Of a stretch of 64,000 nucleotides of DNA, positions 42,701-48,376 are shown piece after piece; position 1 is the stretch's first letter; every line of letters begins with the position of its first letter. Both the position numbers and the translations under genes were made by a program. The notes beneath the pieces are model-generated. The model made no database searches and had not been told where the DNA came from. It was given only the letters and a program-made list of their open reading frames with translations. Source of the DNA: Bog-756 sp963753905 (GTDB taxonomy: Bacteria > Actinomycetota > Acidimicrobiia > Acidimicrobiales > RAAP-2); NCBI GenBank assembly GCA_963753905.1, contig CAVWDZ010000002.1:724762-788761 (forward strand), given 5' to 3'.

Positions 42701-44098
42701 GTGGAGGCGTCGCATGCCACCTCCAGCCTGAGCCTGAGCAAGTCGACAAGCTCGACGGGGTTCGGAGCTGCTGGTGACACCATCAGCTACAGCTACCTGG
42801 TCACCAACACCGGGACGACCACCGAGTCGAACATCGCGGTCTCGGACAACAAGGTCGCCACGGTCAACTGTCCGGACTCGACGCTCGCCCCCGGTGCCTC
42901 GGAGACCTGCACCGTGACCTACACGGTGACCCAGGCCGACATCGACAACGGGTCGGTGACCAACACAGCCACGGCCGGCGGCACCAACCCGCAGGGTACG
43001 ACGGTGACCTCGGCCTCCTCGTCGGTCACGGTCGAGGCATCGAATGCCACCTCCAGCCTGAGCCTCATCAAGTCGACCACCTCGACGGGGTACGCCAAGG
43101 CTGGCAACACCATCCCGTACAGCTACCTGGTCACCAACACCGGGACGACCACCGAGTCGCACATCGCGGTCTCGGACAACAAGGTGGCCACGGTCACCTG
43201 CCCGGACCCGACGCTCGCCCCCGGCGCTTCGGAGACCTGCGCCGGGACCCACACGGTGACCCAGGGTGACGTGAACACCGGATCCGTGACCAACACGGCG
43301 ACGGCCAAGAGCACCAATCCTCAGGGTACGACGGTCACCTCGGCCTCCTCGTCGGTCACGGTGGAGGCAACAGGAGCGACGAGCAGCCTGGGTCTGTCGA
43401 TGACGGGGACACCGGCGACGTTCAGTGCGGCGGGTCAATTGATCAGCTACTCCCTGACACTCACCAACACCGGCACTGAGACGCTCACCCACTTGAAGGG
43501 CCACAGCAGCACGCTTCCCGCTGGAGTCACCTGCCCGGTGCCTCCGTATACCCTGGCCCCTGGAGCAAGCGTCGTCTGCACGGAGACGTACACCACGACT
43601 GCGGCCGACGTGACCGCCGGCGGGGTGACCAACACGGCGACGGGCAGTGCCACCAACCCGCAGTCCACGACGGTGACGTCGGCATCCGCGACCGTGGCAA
43701 CCCGATACGTCGCCGTTCCGAAGAGCGTGATCTGCACAAAGATCACGGGTTCCGCAAAATCCACAGTCACCATCTCGGGTTGCAACGTGCCTACGGCCTA
43801 CAAGACGACGTACGCGAGCGCCTCGGCGCCAAAGGGTACGGCGCTCGCTGCCGGAGGTACGGTGACCTGGTCGTCGAGCGAGAAGACGACGATCTTCAAG
43901 ATCAACAGCACAGTGGCGGGCGGCACGGCGTGTGCCAGCGTTCCGAACACGGGTGAGATCGTGGCAACAGGCGTGGTCACCGGAGGTACGGCCGCAACGG
44001 CTATCACCTCCAAGACCCAGGTCGTCTCGGTTTCCATCTGCCTCAACAAGACCACCGATGCGATCACCATCGCTCCGGGGACGACCGCCAAGCTCTGA
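36710..44098 (+). CDS. giant secreted repeat protein with DUF11-like repeats (putative surface adhesin)
   Basis: About 2,462 residues from the ATG at 36710; an ATG at 36776 with GGGGGATCA before it is an equal candidate. A long N-region is followed by a hydrophobic signal (LAFGLVLLIGTFAGL) and a cleavage-like SPAFAA. Three parts follow: six Cys-containing units of about 120 residues, each with SPACT..TSGSG.TE.YI..C; a unique central region (about 39.25-40.7 kb); and nine DUF11-like units with SYSYLVTNTGTTTESNIAVS and CPDPTLAPGASETC. A basic, Cys-containing C-terminal domain ends the protein. No LPxTG motif is seen, so attachment is unclear. Low aromatic and charge content with regular Cys pairs suggests a stiff extracellular fibre. 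Confidence 0.85.
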   Translation: MSSRNWLRDRVAAPASAGDGGSMFSDELFSDDSGAGDGTRSSDRSRRPAGRKLGIKGFGRLAFGLVLLIGTFAGLTVEAALTASPAFAAGTYTWTTPATGGTSVTWYTGVSNSQSIVAYGVSGVSGTSAYPASITLTSGSLPPGTTEATSTTSSPACTQSTSGSGTTEHYILTCPIADTPTPAQTGSYPVTFTVNPGTDGGTGVTSGTDTITVSNTTQTCISPASGGTATTMAPGYANTYTVQCENETHISGQALYPSSISIASGGLPADANQTFATTTSSSPACTQTTSGSGTTEEYILNCALTATPTAADAGSYPMTFTSTVDGVTLTSGTLTVTVAPETLACTAPASGGTATTFNSSNGGTNNSYSVACYGTGTLAATYPTSITETGTLPSDIVEATSTSSSPACTQSTSGSGLTEHYILTCPVTEDAVPADNGSYTATFGATDANDSATVTSGTWSLTVTGPSDVCTAPASGGTATTFKVGIANTYSVSCYGTGFGSASAGNYPTISLNTGTLPSDANFFPTTGSPACTQSTSGSGLTEEYIETCNVTETPTASDLGSYPVTFAATPGANGGTSVVSGTWTLSVAAITPTCIDPASGGTSTTFYTGTTDSYTVECEAQSGVSGVTAYPSSIAIASGALPSDASENFFSSTGSPACTTGTSGSGATEEYILECALTANPTVADAGGYPFTFTATGPGGAGTATSGTLTVTVSPPTTTCSTPAAGGTSASWVDGTAETETITCYSQGFSTANAGNYPSAITLNSGTLPSDATEATSLTSSPACTTATSGSGVTEEYELECAVKDTPVSADNGTYHATFLATGGANGAPNLVSGTLTITITQPAPEWYTTGTTDGNYDSVIKGVPFCYDLEVSAGQQGPTGTNPGSTGSLPLTSLTAGATPSGVTNYQIKNVNLTAGTAQLCGTNNNNAASAPVTMAPVATNTGGSATDSIPLWSQNECTWTASGSTSVSMFDTNQDLEQAGTQSAFGQPISGGESLGGASGGTENYPTCTGGVGVSASGGLGDAWTMNSANPLPTPTDSNPSAALGDLPSSNLDLASADSTTNYIGGCWGGTNILASTSTTSFGGGSSTAHMTLPSSWSNGGDCAYGSLGSNSAGGNTDTLGGTNGGQPATGDANCPPDQADVNAGYVSCAVIVSSGNDENGSVNYSSMDVFFNGQPVPQTPTASISSSTVLSGDTVSVTGGNNWWGSPNGAPDPNPTGDFQNGASDFYSVGAPSVYIGTSRATAVPVVDSTITVGGNSYACTGAESTTVGPNPCTLTAGQPTGTFQVPSGLAPGSYNLYIDESNTSPLPGNGPNDSYQTATSRNLGTVESSTPINVEGVMVVKTSTTAYPDDGYSVAGDQISYSYAVTNNGPDTLTNITVNDNKIPSADISCPESSLAGGASETCTATYTVTQADVDAASVTNIATVSGTSPSNETATSAPSSVTVLASDAISSLSLTKSTTSTGYGTAGDTIPYSYLVTNTGTTTESNIAVSDNLVGAVTCPDPTLAPGASETCTGTYTVTQTDVDTGSVTNTATASGTNPIGTSVTSASSSVTVLASNATSSLSLTKSTTSTGYGAAGDTISYSYLVTNTGTTTESNIAVSDNLIATVNCPDATLAPGASETCTGTYTVTQGDVDAGSVTNTATAGGTNPAGTTVTSASSSVTVEASNASSTLSLVKSSTSTGYGAAGDTLSYSYLVTNTGTTTESNIAVSDNLVATVTCPDPTLAPGASETCTGTYTVTQADVDTGSVTNTATASGTNGEGTTVTSASSSVTVGTSNTTSSLNLVKSTTSRGFAAAGDTIPYSYLVDNTGTTTESNIAISDNLIATVTCPDPTLAPGASETCTGTYTVTQADVDAGSVTNTASASGTDPQDTAVTSTPYSLTVLASGATSSLSLNKSTTSTGYGAAGDTISYSYLVTNTGTTTESNIAVSDNLIATVNCPDPTLAPGASETCTGTYTVTQADVDAGSVTNMATVSATDPHGDSITGESSLTVEASHATSSLSLSKSTSSTGFGAAGDTISYSYLVTNTGTTTESNIAVSDNKVATVNCPDSTLAPGASETCTVTYTVTQADIDNGSVTNTATAGGTNPQGTTVTSASSSVTVEASNATSSLSLIKSTTSTGYAKAGNTIPYSYLVTNTGTTTESHIAVSDNKVATVTCPDPTLAPGASETCAGTHTVTQGDVNTGSVTNTATAKSTNPQGTTVTSASSSVTVEATGATSSLGLSMTGTPATFSAAGQLISYSLTLTNTGTETLTHLKGHSSTLPAGVTCPVPPYTLAPGASVVCTETYTTTAADVTAGGVTNTATGSATNPQSTTVTSASATVATRYVAVPKSVICTKITGSAKSTVTISGCNVPTAYKTTYASASAPKGTALAAGGTVTWSSSEKTTIFKINSTVAGGTACASVPNTGEIVATGVVTGGTAATAITSKTQVVSVSICLNKTTDAITIAPGTTAKL
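36980..39240 (+). repeat. six diverged Cys-containing repeat units
   Basis: Six units of roughly 360-380 bp, each opening with a PA(S/T)GGT motif (mostly after a Cys), carrying SPACT..TSGSG, and closing with a V(T)SGT..T(I/V)(T/S)V strand. They are clearly related at protein level but diverged at DNA level. Confidence 0.8.
40730..43700 (+). repeat. nine DUF11-like repeat units, 330-bp tandem DNA period in the middle
   Basis: Units of 110 residues recur with a period of 330 bp (one step of 327 bp). The core units between about 41.1 and 43.3 kb are almost identical over long stretches, for example around CCGGTGCCTCGGAGACCTGC, while the first and last units are diverged. This pattern indicates recent duplication or gene conversion. 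Confidence 0.85.
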
Positions 44099-44106
44099 GT
44101 GCTCAC

Positions 44107-44146
44107 ATCGGTCCCACCGTGCCGGTCTGTGCACGGTGGGACCGAT
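44107..44146 (+). terminator. strong hairpin terminator after the giant surface protein
   Basis: A perfect 16-bp stem, ATCGGTCCCACCGTGC with its exact complement, around an eight-base loop, starting 8 bp after the stop. No clear T-run follows. The next 250 bp up to the convergent gene show nothing recognisable. Confidence 0.75.
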
Positions 44147-44398
44147 GGGTACGACTGCTCGCTGCGCCGAGTTGCTCCTGACGTCATCGCCGTTGGTGTG
44201 TTATCAGCGAACCTTGATGATCGTCACGAATACCCTCCCGTTCCGATCCTGGACTGAGGACTCGACTCGGAGCGTCTCACCGTCGCATCTTGGCCGACTC
44301 ACCGAGCGCTTTCGAAGGCCAGCGAGAAGGTCCGCAGGCAGATCACCCGTGCCGGAGCGGTCCGGCAATATGCGCCGCCTGAGGTGACCGCAATCCAG

Positions 44399-46117
44399 TC
44401 ATTCCGACTCGTCGTCTCCCAGATGCCTGGTGATGATCCTCCCCACTGCCGATATCGCCGTCGCATGCCCGGTGACCGCCTGAACGAAAAGCTCCCTATC
44501 GAGCGTGTAGAGCGAGGCGTCAGTAGTTGCGGTCACCGTTGCCTGTCGAGGAACGTCACGAATCAGAGCGATCTCACCGAATCCGTCACCTCGCGTCACC
44601 ATTTGTAGGAACTGGCTCTCGCGCGAGATTGCCAGCTCACCTTCGGCAACGGCGTAGTAGCAGTCACCGGGTTCGCCCTCTTTTATCACGACGGTTCCTT
44701 GCGACACCGTGAGCGGCTCCAGGTCCCGCGCGATCGCTTCGAGCGAAGGAGCGGGGAGAGCGGCAAAGATGGAGATTCGGCGCAACAGTTGGATCTCGAC
44801 CTGCGGGACCGTTGCAGAAGCGTCGATCCTCAGAATCCGGCGCCACAGCAATGCAATGAGCAAGAGGGCTACGACGGCCGGGGCCAAAAGTGCTGCCTCG
44901 AGGCCACCGATTGCAATCGCGACACGGACCAGAACGGCGCCCACGGCCAGGCCGGAGTCCATGAGCGCTTCCAGGATCGAAAACGACCCGGCTATCGCGT
45001 CGGAAGGAGCCGACCGTTGCAGGAGAGTCCGACCGGTGACGTCGAAGACGGCACCAGCCAGACCCACGGTGCCGATCAGAAGGATCGCAGGTGCCACCCT
45101 GGGAATCGCACCGATCAACGCGAGTGCCAACACCGCAATGGAGAGGGCGACGGTGAGCGTCCTCGCCAGATGGCGTCGACCGACGAGAAAGGCGGTTATG
45201 AACCCGGCGAGCAGTGCTCCTCCGCCGAGTGCGGCGTTCAGGAACCCCGGCCCGCCCGGCCCCATGTGCAGGTAGTCCACGGCAAGGATGACGCAGAGCA
45301 GGTCGAGGGCGCCGATGAGCACGAAATAGAAGGTGTGCAATGCAAGGAGAGCCCTGATCTGCGGGTTGCGCACGGTCACCAGCAGGTTTGAACCCGCGCC
45401 CGCCCTGATCGAGGACAAGGTTCGCCCGATGCCTGATATCAGACCGAGGGCATCAGTGTCCTCGTTACCTCCACGTTCCTCGTCTGCCGGGACGACATCG
45501 GACCCAATGGCAGCGGCGGGTCCGACCATTCCCAACACCAGAAAGGTGGAGATGGATGTCATGCCCGCCATTGCCGCAACCGCCAGCCCTGGACCCCGCC
45601 ACGCAAGGAGGATGCCAGCCACTGCAGGACCGACCAGGGCTCCGGCTGCATCTGTCCAGCCGGTCATCACGTTGGCCGCGGTCAGCTCATCGGGCGTTCG
45701 AACGATGCTGGGCAAGAGCGCGGCTTGTGGCGGTCGTGTGACCGTGAGGCTCAGCGACGTGAGCGGTGCCAGGACAAACACCACGACCACCGGCGCACCG
45801 AGAGCGATGGCCACGGCCACGGCTCCCAGAGAAAGCGCCTGAAGCCCGTAGCCGACGCACAACACACGGCTCGGACGCCGGCGATCGGCAAGAGCGCCCA
45901 AGAACGGGCCAAGGGCAATGCATGGGATGAGCTGAACCAGAACCATCAGCATGCTCGCGCTCGGTCCGCCGTGACCGTAGGCAACGACCAGCAGCGTTAT
46001 CCAGACACCGAACTCAGCTGCCCCAAACAGTGCGTAGGCGAAACCCACCCTGCGCAGCAGAGGGTTTTCGAATGCAGCCCTGAAGACCGATACGACTGCA
46101 CGAAACCGTAAGGACAT
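44399..46117 (-). CDS. MFS-type transporter fused to a cyclic-nucleotide-binding domain
   Basis: A 572-residue protein with AGGAG before its ATG at 46117. The first about 425 residues hold about twelve hydrophobic segments of a major-facilitator (DHA3/Enterobactin-exporter-like) carrier, including LGPFLGALADRRRPSRVL after the second helix, the MFS loop motif. The last about 130 residues form a cNMP-binding beta-roll: LLRRISIFAALPAPSLEAIA, GTVVIKEGEPGDCYYAVAEG, and FGEIALIRDVPRQATVTA, the phosphate-binding cassette. Binding of cAMP or cGMP, or an analogous ligand, could gate export. It is divergent from the secreted propeller gene. Confidence 0.88.
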   Translation of the reverse strand: MSLRFRAVVSVFRAAFENPLLRRVGFAYALFGAAEFGVWITLLVVAYGHGGPSASMLMVLVQLIPCIALGPFLGALADRRRPSRVLCVGYGLQALSLGAVAVAIALGAPVVVVFVLAPLTSLSLTVTRPPQAALLPSIVRTPDELTAANVMTGWTDAAGALVGPAVAGILLAWRGPGLAVAAMAGMTSISTFLVLGMVGPAAAIGSDVVPADEERGGNEDTDALGLISGIGRTLSSIRAGAGSNLLVTVRNPQIRALLALHTFYFVLIGALDLLCVILAVDYLHMGPGGPGFLNAALGGGALLAGFITAFLVGRRHLARTLTVALSIAVLALALIGAIPRVAPAILLIGTVGLAGAVFDVTGRTLLQRSAPSDAIAGSFSILEALMDSGLAVGAVLVRVAIAIGGLEAALLAPAVVALLLIALLWRRILRIDASATVPQVEIQLLRRISIFAALPAPSLEAIARDLEPLTVSQGTVVIKEGEPGDCYYAVAEGELAISRESQFLQMVTRGDGFGEIALIRDVPRQATVTATTDASLYTLDRELFVQAVTGHATAISAVGRIITRHLGDDESE

Positions 46118-46355
46118 CGAGCACTCCTGGCTTCAGAATCCATCCCCGCCGAGGGCGTCTCCCGGGCGACCCCACGTTCCTCTGGCGAACAGTACCCAAG
46201 AAGTCGGTCTGCCTTGGCCCGCAAATGCCGTCCTCCAGTCATTTCGCCCCCGGCATCCGGACCGAGTGGTCGTCGCCCCGTCTCGAGGTTGGGGCTGTGC
46301 ACGCGGATCTTGGATAGTCTTTCTCCGGGTATCCGTCCAGGAAGTGAGGAACGGT

Positions 46356-47507
46356 ATGGCCGTTAGGGTTTGGTCGATCATTGCTCCTGTACGAATTCGC
46401 ACCATTGCTCCTGTACGAATTCGCACAGCCATCGCGGTCTCAACCATTTGTCTGGTCGTTCTCGCCATTGGGGCGGGACCATGGGGCGGCCCAGTGGCGG
46501 CGGCCTCGCCGCACTCTGCGCTGACGTCGAACGGACACGAGTTCGGTGCACCGAGTGGTATCGCATACGCAGGCGGTGTCATCTGGGTGACCAACCGAGC
46601 TGGCAACTCGGTGACGGAAATCGATCCCGCCACTGGAGCGTGGATTCACACGTTCCACGGGACACAATACGCCTTTGACATGCCCGACGCGATCGTCGCC
46701 GACGGAGAAGACCTTTTTGTCGCCAACGCCGCTGGATCGGTCACTGAGGTCGCCGCGGGGAACGGAAATGCGCTCGCGGTATTGACAGGCAGCCAGTATG
46801 GCTTTTCCGACCCGGTGGCTATCGCCAGATCCGGTGGCACCATCTTGGTGGTCAACGCCGGGAACGCGACCACAAGGGGTTCGGTCACTGAGATCGATGC
46901 CGCTACGGGTGCCTTCGAGCGGGTTGCCGGCGGTTCGACGTATGGATTGAACGCTCCAGATGCAATCGCGACTGGCACCGGGAACGCCTTCGTCTCCGAC
47001 AGAGCGAGCAACGGAGTGACCGAGATCAATGTGGCGACCGGTCACTTGGTGGCTCACGTCGCTGGATCCGGTCTCGACCGTCCCGACGGGATCGCGATCA
47101 GCGGCGGGCACGTCTGGGTCGCCGATTCAGGCAGCAATGCGGTGACCGAACTGAACGGATCTCCCCTCGCCGTCGAACGCTCTTTTGACGACTCCGACGG
47201 TGATTACGGCTTCGGTCAGCCGTCGGTCACCGTCGCCTACGCCGGTAACATCTTCGTCACCAGCCCGTTTGGATCGAGTCCCATGGTGACGAAGCTCTCT
47301 GCGACGACCGGAGTCCCGAGCTGGTACATGTGCAATACCAACGGCCCGTACTACTTTTCGAACCTCGCTGCGATGACGGTCGAAGGCACCAACATGTGGG
47401 TGGTCAGTCACACGGGAGCCAACAATCCCAATTCCGCAGCGGCCACGGGATCTCTCACTGAGCTGGAGACCGGGACCGGCGCCCTCGTCCGGACCATCCC
47501 AACCTGA
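46356..47507 (+). CDS. secreted beta-propeller (NHL/YVTN-like) protein
   Basis: A 383-residue protein; the ATG at 46356 follows GTGAGGAACGGT. A signal peptide with an unusual Arg-rich n-region (IAPVRIRT twice), then a hydrophobic core and AAAS cleavage region. The mature part consists of about six blades with the pattern PDAIA..G..VFV.....NSVTEI...TG, as in NHL or YVTN propellers, which usually bind proteins or sugars outside the cell. There is one Cys in the mature protein and no membrane anchor. It lies in the surface-protein locus, divergent from the MFS-cNMP gene. Confidence 0.82.
   Translation: MAVRVWSIIAPVRIRTIAPVRIRTAIAVSTICLVVLAIGAGPWGGPVAAASPHSALTSNGHEFGAPSGIAYAGGVIWVTNRAGNSVTEIDPATGAWIHTFHGTQYAFDMPDAIVADGEDLFVANAAGSVTEVAAGNGNALAVLTGSQYGFSDPVAIARSGGTILVVNAGNATTRGSVTEIDAATGAFERVAGGSTYGLNAPDAIATGTGNAFVSDRASNGVTEINVATGHLVAHVAGSGLDRPDGIAISGGHVWVADSGSNAVTELNGSPLAVERSFDDSDGDYGFGQPSVTVAYAGNIFVTSPFGSSPMVTKLSATTGVPSWYMCNTNGPYYFSNLAAMTVEGTNMWVVSHTGANNPNSAAATGSLTELETGTGALVRTIPT
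46380..46427 (+). repeat. 24-bp in-frame tandem duplication in the signal peptide n-region
   Basis: Two adjacent 24-bp copies starting ATTGCTCCTGTACGAATTCG, differing only at the last base, encode IAPVRIRT twice and so add two Arg residues before the hydrophobic core. Confidence 0.9.
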
Positions 47508-47580
47508 CGCAGGTGGCCCAACCCGTCTCGAGCCGGCGATCCTTCATCCCCGAGCGAGCCGCACCGACTTCGAAGCTACC

Positions 47581-48056
47581 GATGCCCTTGACAACAGCCC
47601 CTTCCGAGGGTCGCGATTGGTCGACGCCTATCCCAGCGCATCGGCGCGCGTGCCAGGCCTTCGGATGATGATCGTGACGGGTCCGCGCATTGATCCGGGA
47701 TCGCTACCGCAGCAGGTGGGCGTCGATGTGCGGTCATAGTGCCAGAGCTGTATCGACTCCTCGCCGCCAGCGACCTCGCTGTCGTCCAAGGCGGACTGAC
47801 CACGTGCATGGAGTTGACGGCGAACAAACGTCCGTTCATCTACCTCCCGCTGGCTGAACATTTCGAGCAGAACTTCCATGTCCACCACCGCCTCCAGCGT
47901 CACGATGCCGGCCGACGGATGGACTTTGCCGACACCGACCCCGAGCTTCTCTCGGAGGCACTAGCGCTCGAGATCGCCCGGCCGACCAGCTGCTACCGAG
48001 ACGTGGAGGCGGACGGGGCGGCTCGCGCGGCGGCCGCAATTGCGGAACTGGTCTGA
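47581..48056 (+). pseudogene. C-terminal remnant of a MurG-like/GT28 glycosyltransferase
   Basis: Two frames join near 47737. The first reads DALDNSPFRGSRLVDAYPSA and on to LRMMIVTGPRIDPGSLP before a TAG. The second, shifted by one base, reads VPELYRLLAASDLAVVQGGL, then MELTANKRPFIYLPLAEHFE, then LQRHDAGRRMDF. Together they form the nucleotide-sugar-binding half of a GT28-like glycosyltransferase. The N-terminal half is absent and one frameshift separates the pieces, so the gene is dead. A GTG at 47739 could in principle start a short protein but has no ribosome site. Confidence 0.75.
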
Positions 48057-48267
48057 TCGCCCAACTCGCTCAACTGAAGGGGCCGGAGGAAGTGGGGGAG
48101 GGCACCTCAGCTGGGCGAATGCAGGCGGCCGAGGTTGTCCGCGGTCACCGCTCGGGACAAGGGTTCCGATCGCCTCTCCGACGCGCTTCGACCCGAGAAC
48201 CGCTGACAGCCAGTCCGGATTGCTGCCGGCCAACCTGGGAGGGGACCGTCGCATTCTCCGACTCACT
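48057..48267. other. non-coding stretch before the beta-helix protein gene
   Basis: No convincing coding sequence between the glycosyltransferase remnant and the regulatory elements of the next gene. Frames open here are short and Arg/Pro-rich. Confidence 0.5.
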
Positions 48268-48283
48268 GTGGTGATATCACCAC
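48268..48283. promoter_or_regulatory. perfect 16-bp palindrome, candidate operator
   Basis: GTGGTGATATCACCAC is a perfect palindrome located 17 bp upstream of a candidate -35 element and about 95 bp upstream of the start of the beta-helix protein. This size and symmetry suit a dimeric repressor or activator. Confidence 0.5.
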
Positions 48284-48299
48284 CCACCCCGGTCTGTCG

Positions 48300-48327
48300 T
48301 TGTCAATGGACGGGGACTGTGTTATCC
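48300..48327 (+). promoter_or_regulatory. candidate promoter of the beta-helix/TIG protein
   Basis: TTGTCA at 48300-48305 and TTATCC at 48322-48327 with a 16-bp spacer, the latter preceded by TGTG. It is AT-richer than the surroundings and correctly placed. Confidence 0.4.
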
Positions 48328-48376
48328 ATTTGCTTGGCGGTGCCATTGGGCGCCTCAGAGCGGGAGGGCGAGCCTC

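Noticed and set aside
40730..43700. Regular repeats considered as a CRISPR array
   Set aside because: The period is 330 bp, the units are coding and in frame, and there are no short repeats with unique spacers.
42023..44134. 703-codon minus-strand frame and repeated 64-codon minus-strand frames opposite the giant surface protein
   Set aside because: They recur every 330 bp only because the forward repeats do. The sense strand has signal peptide, domains and strand-like repeats.
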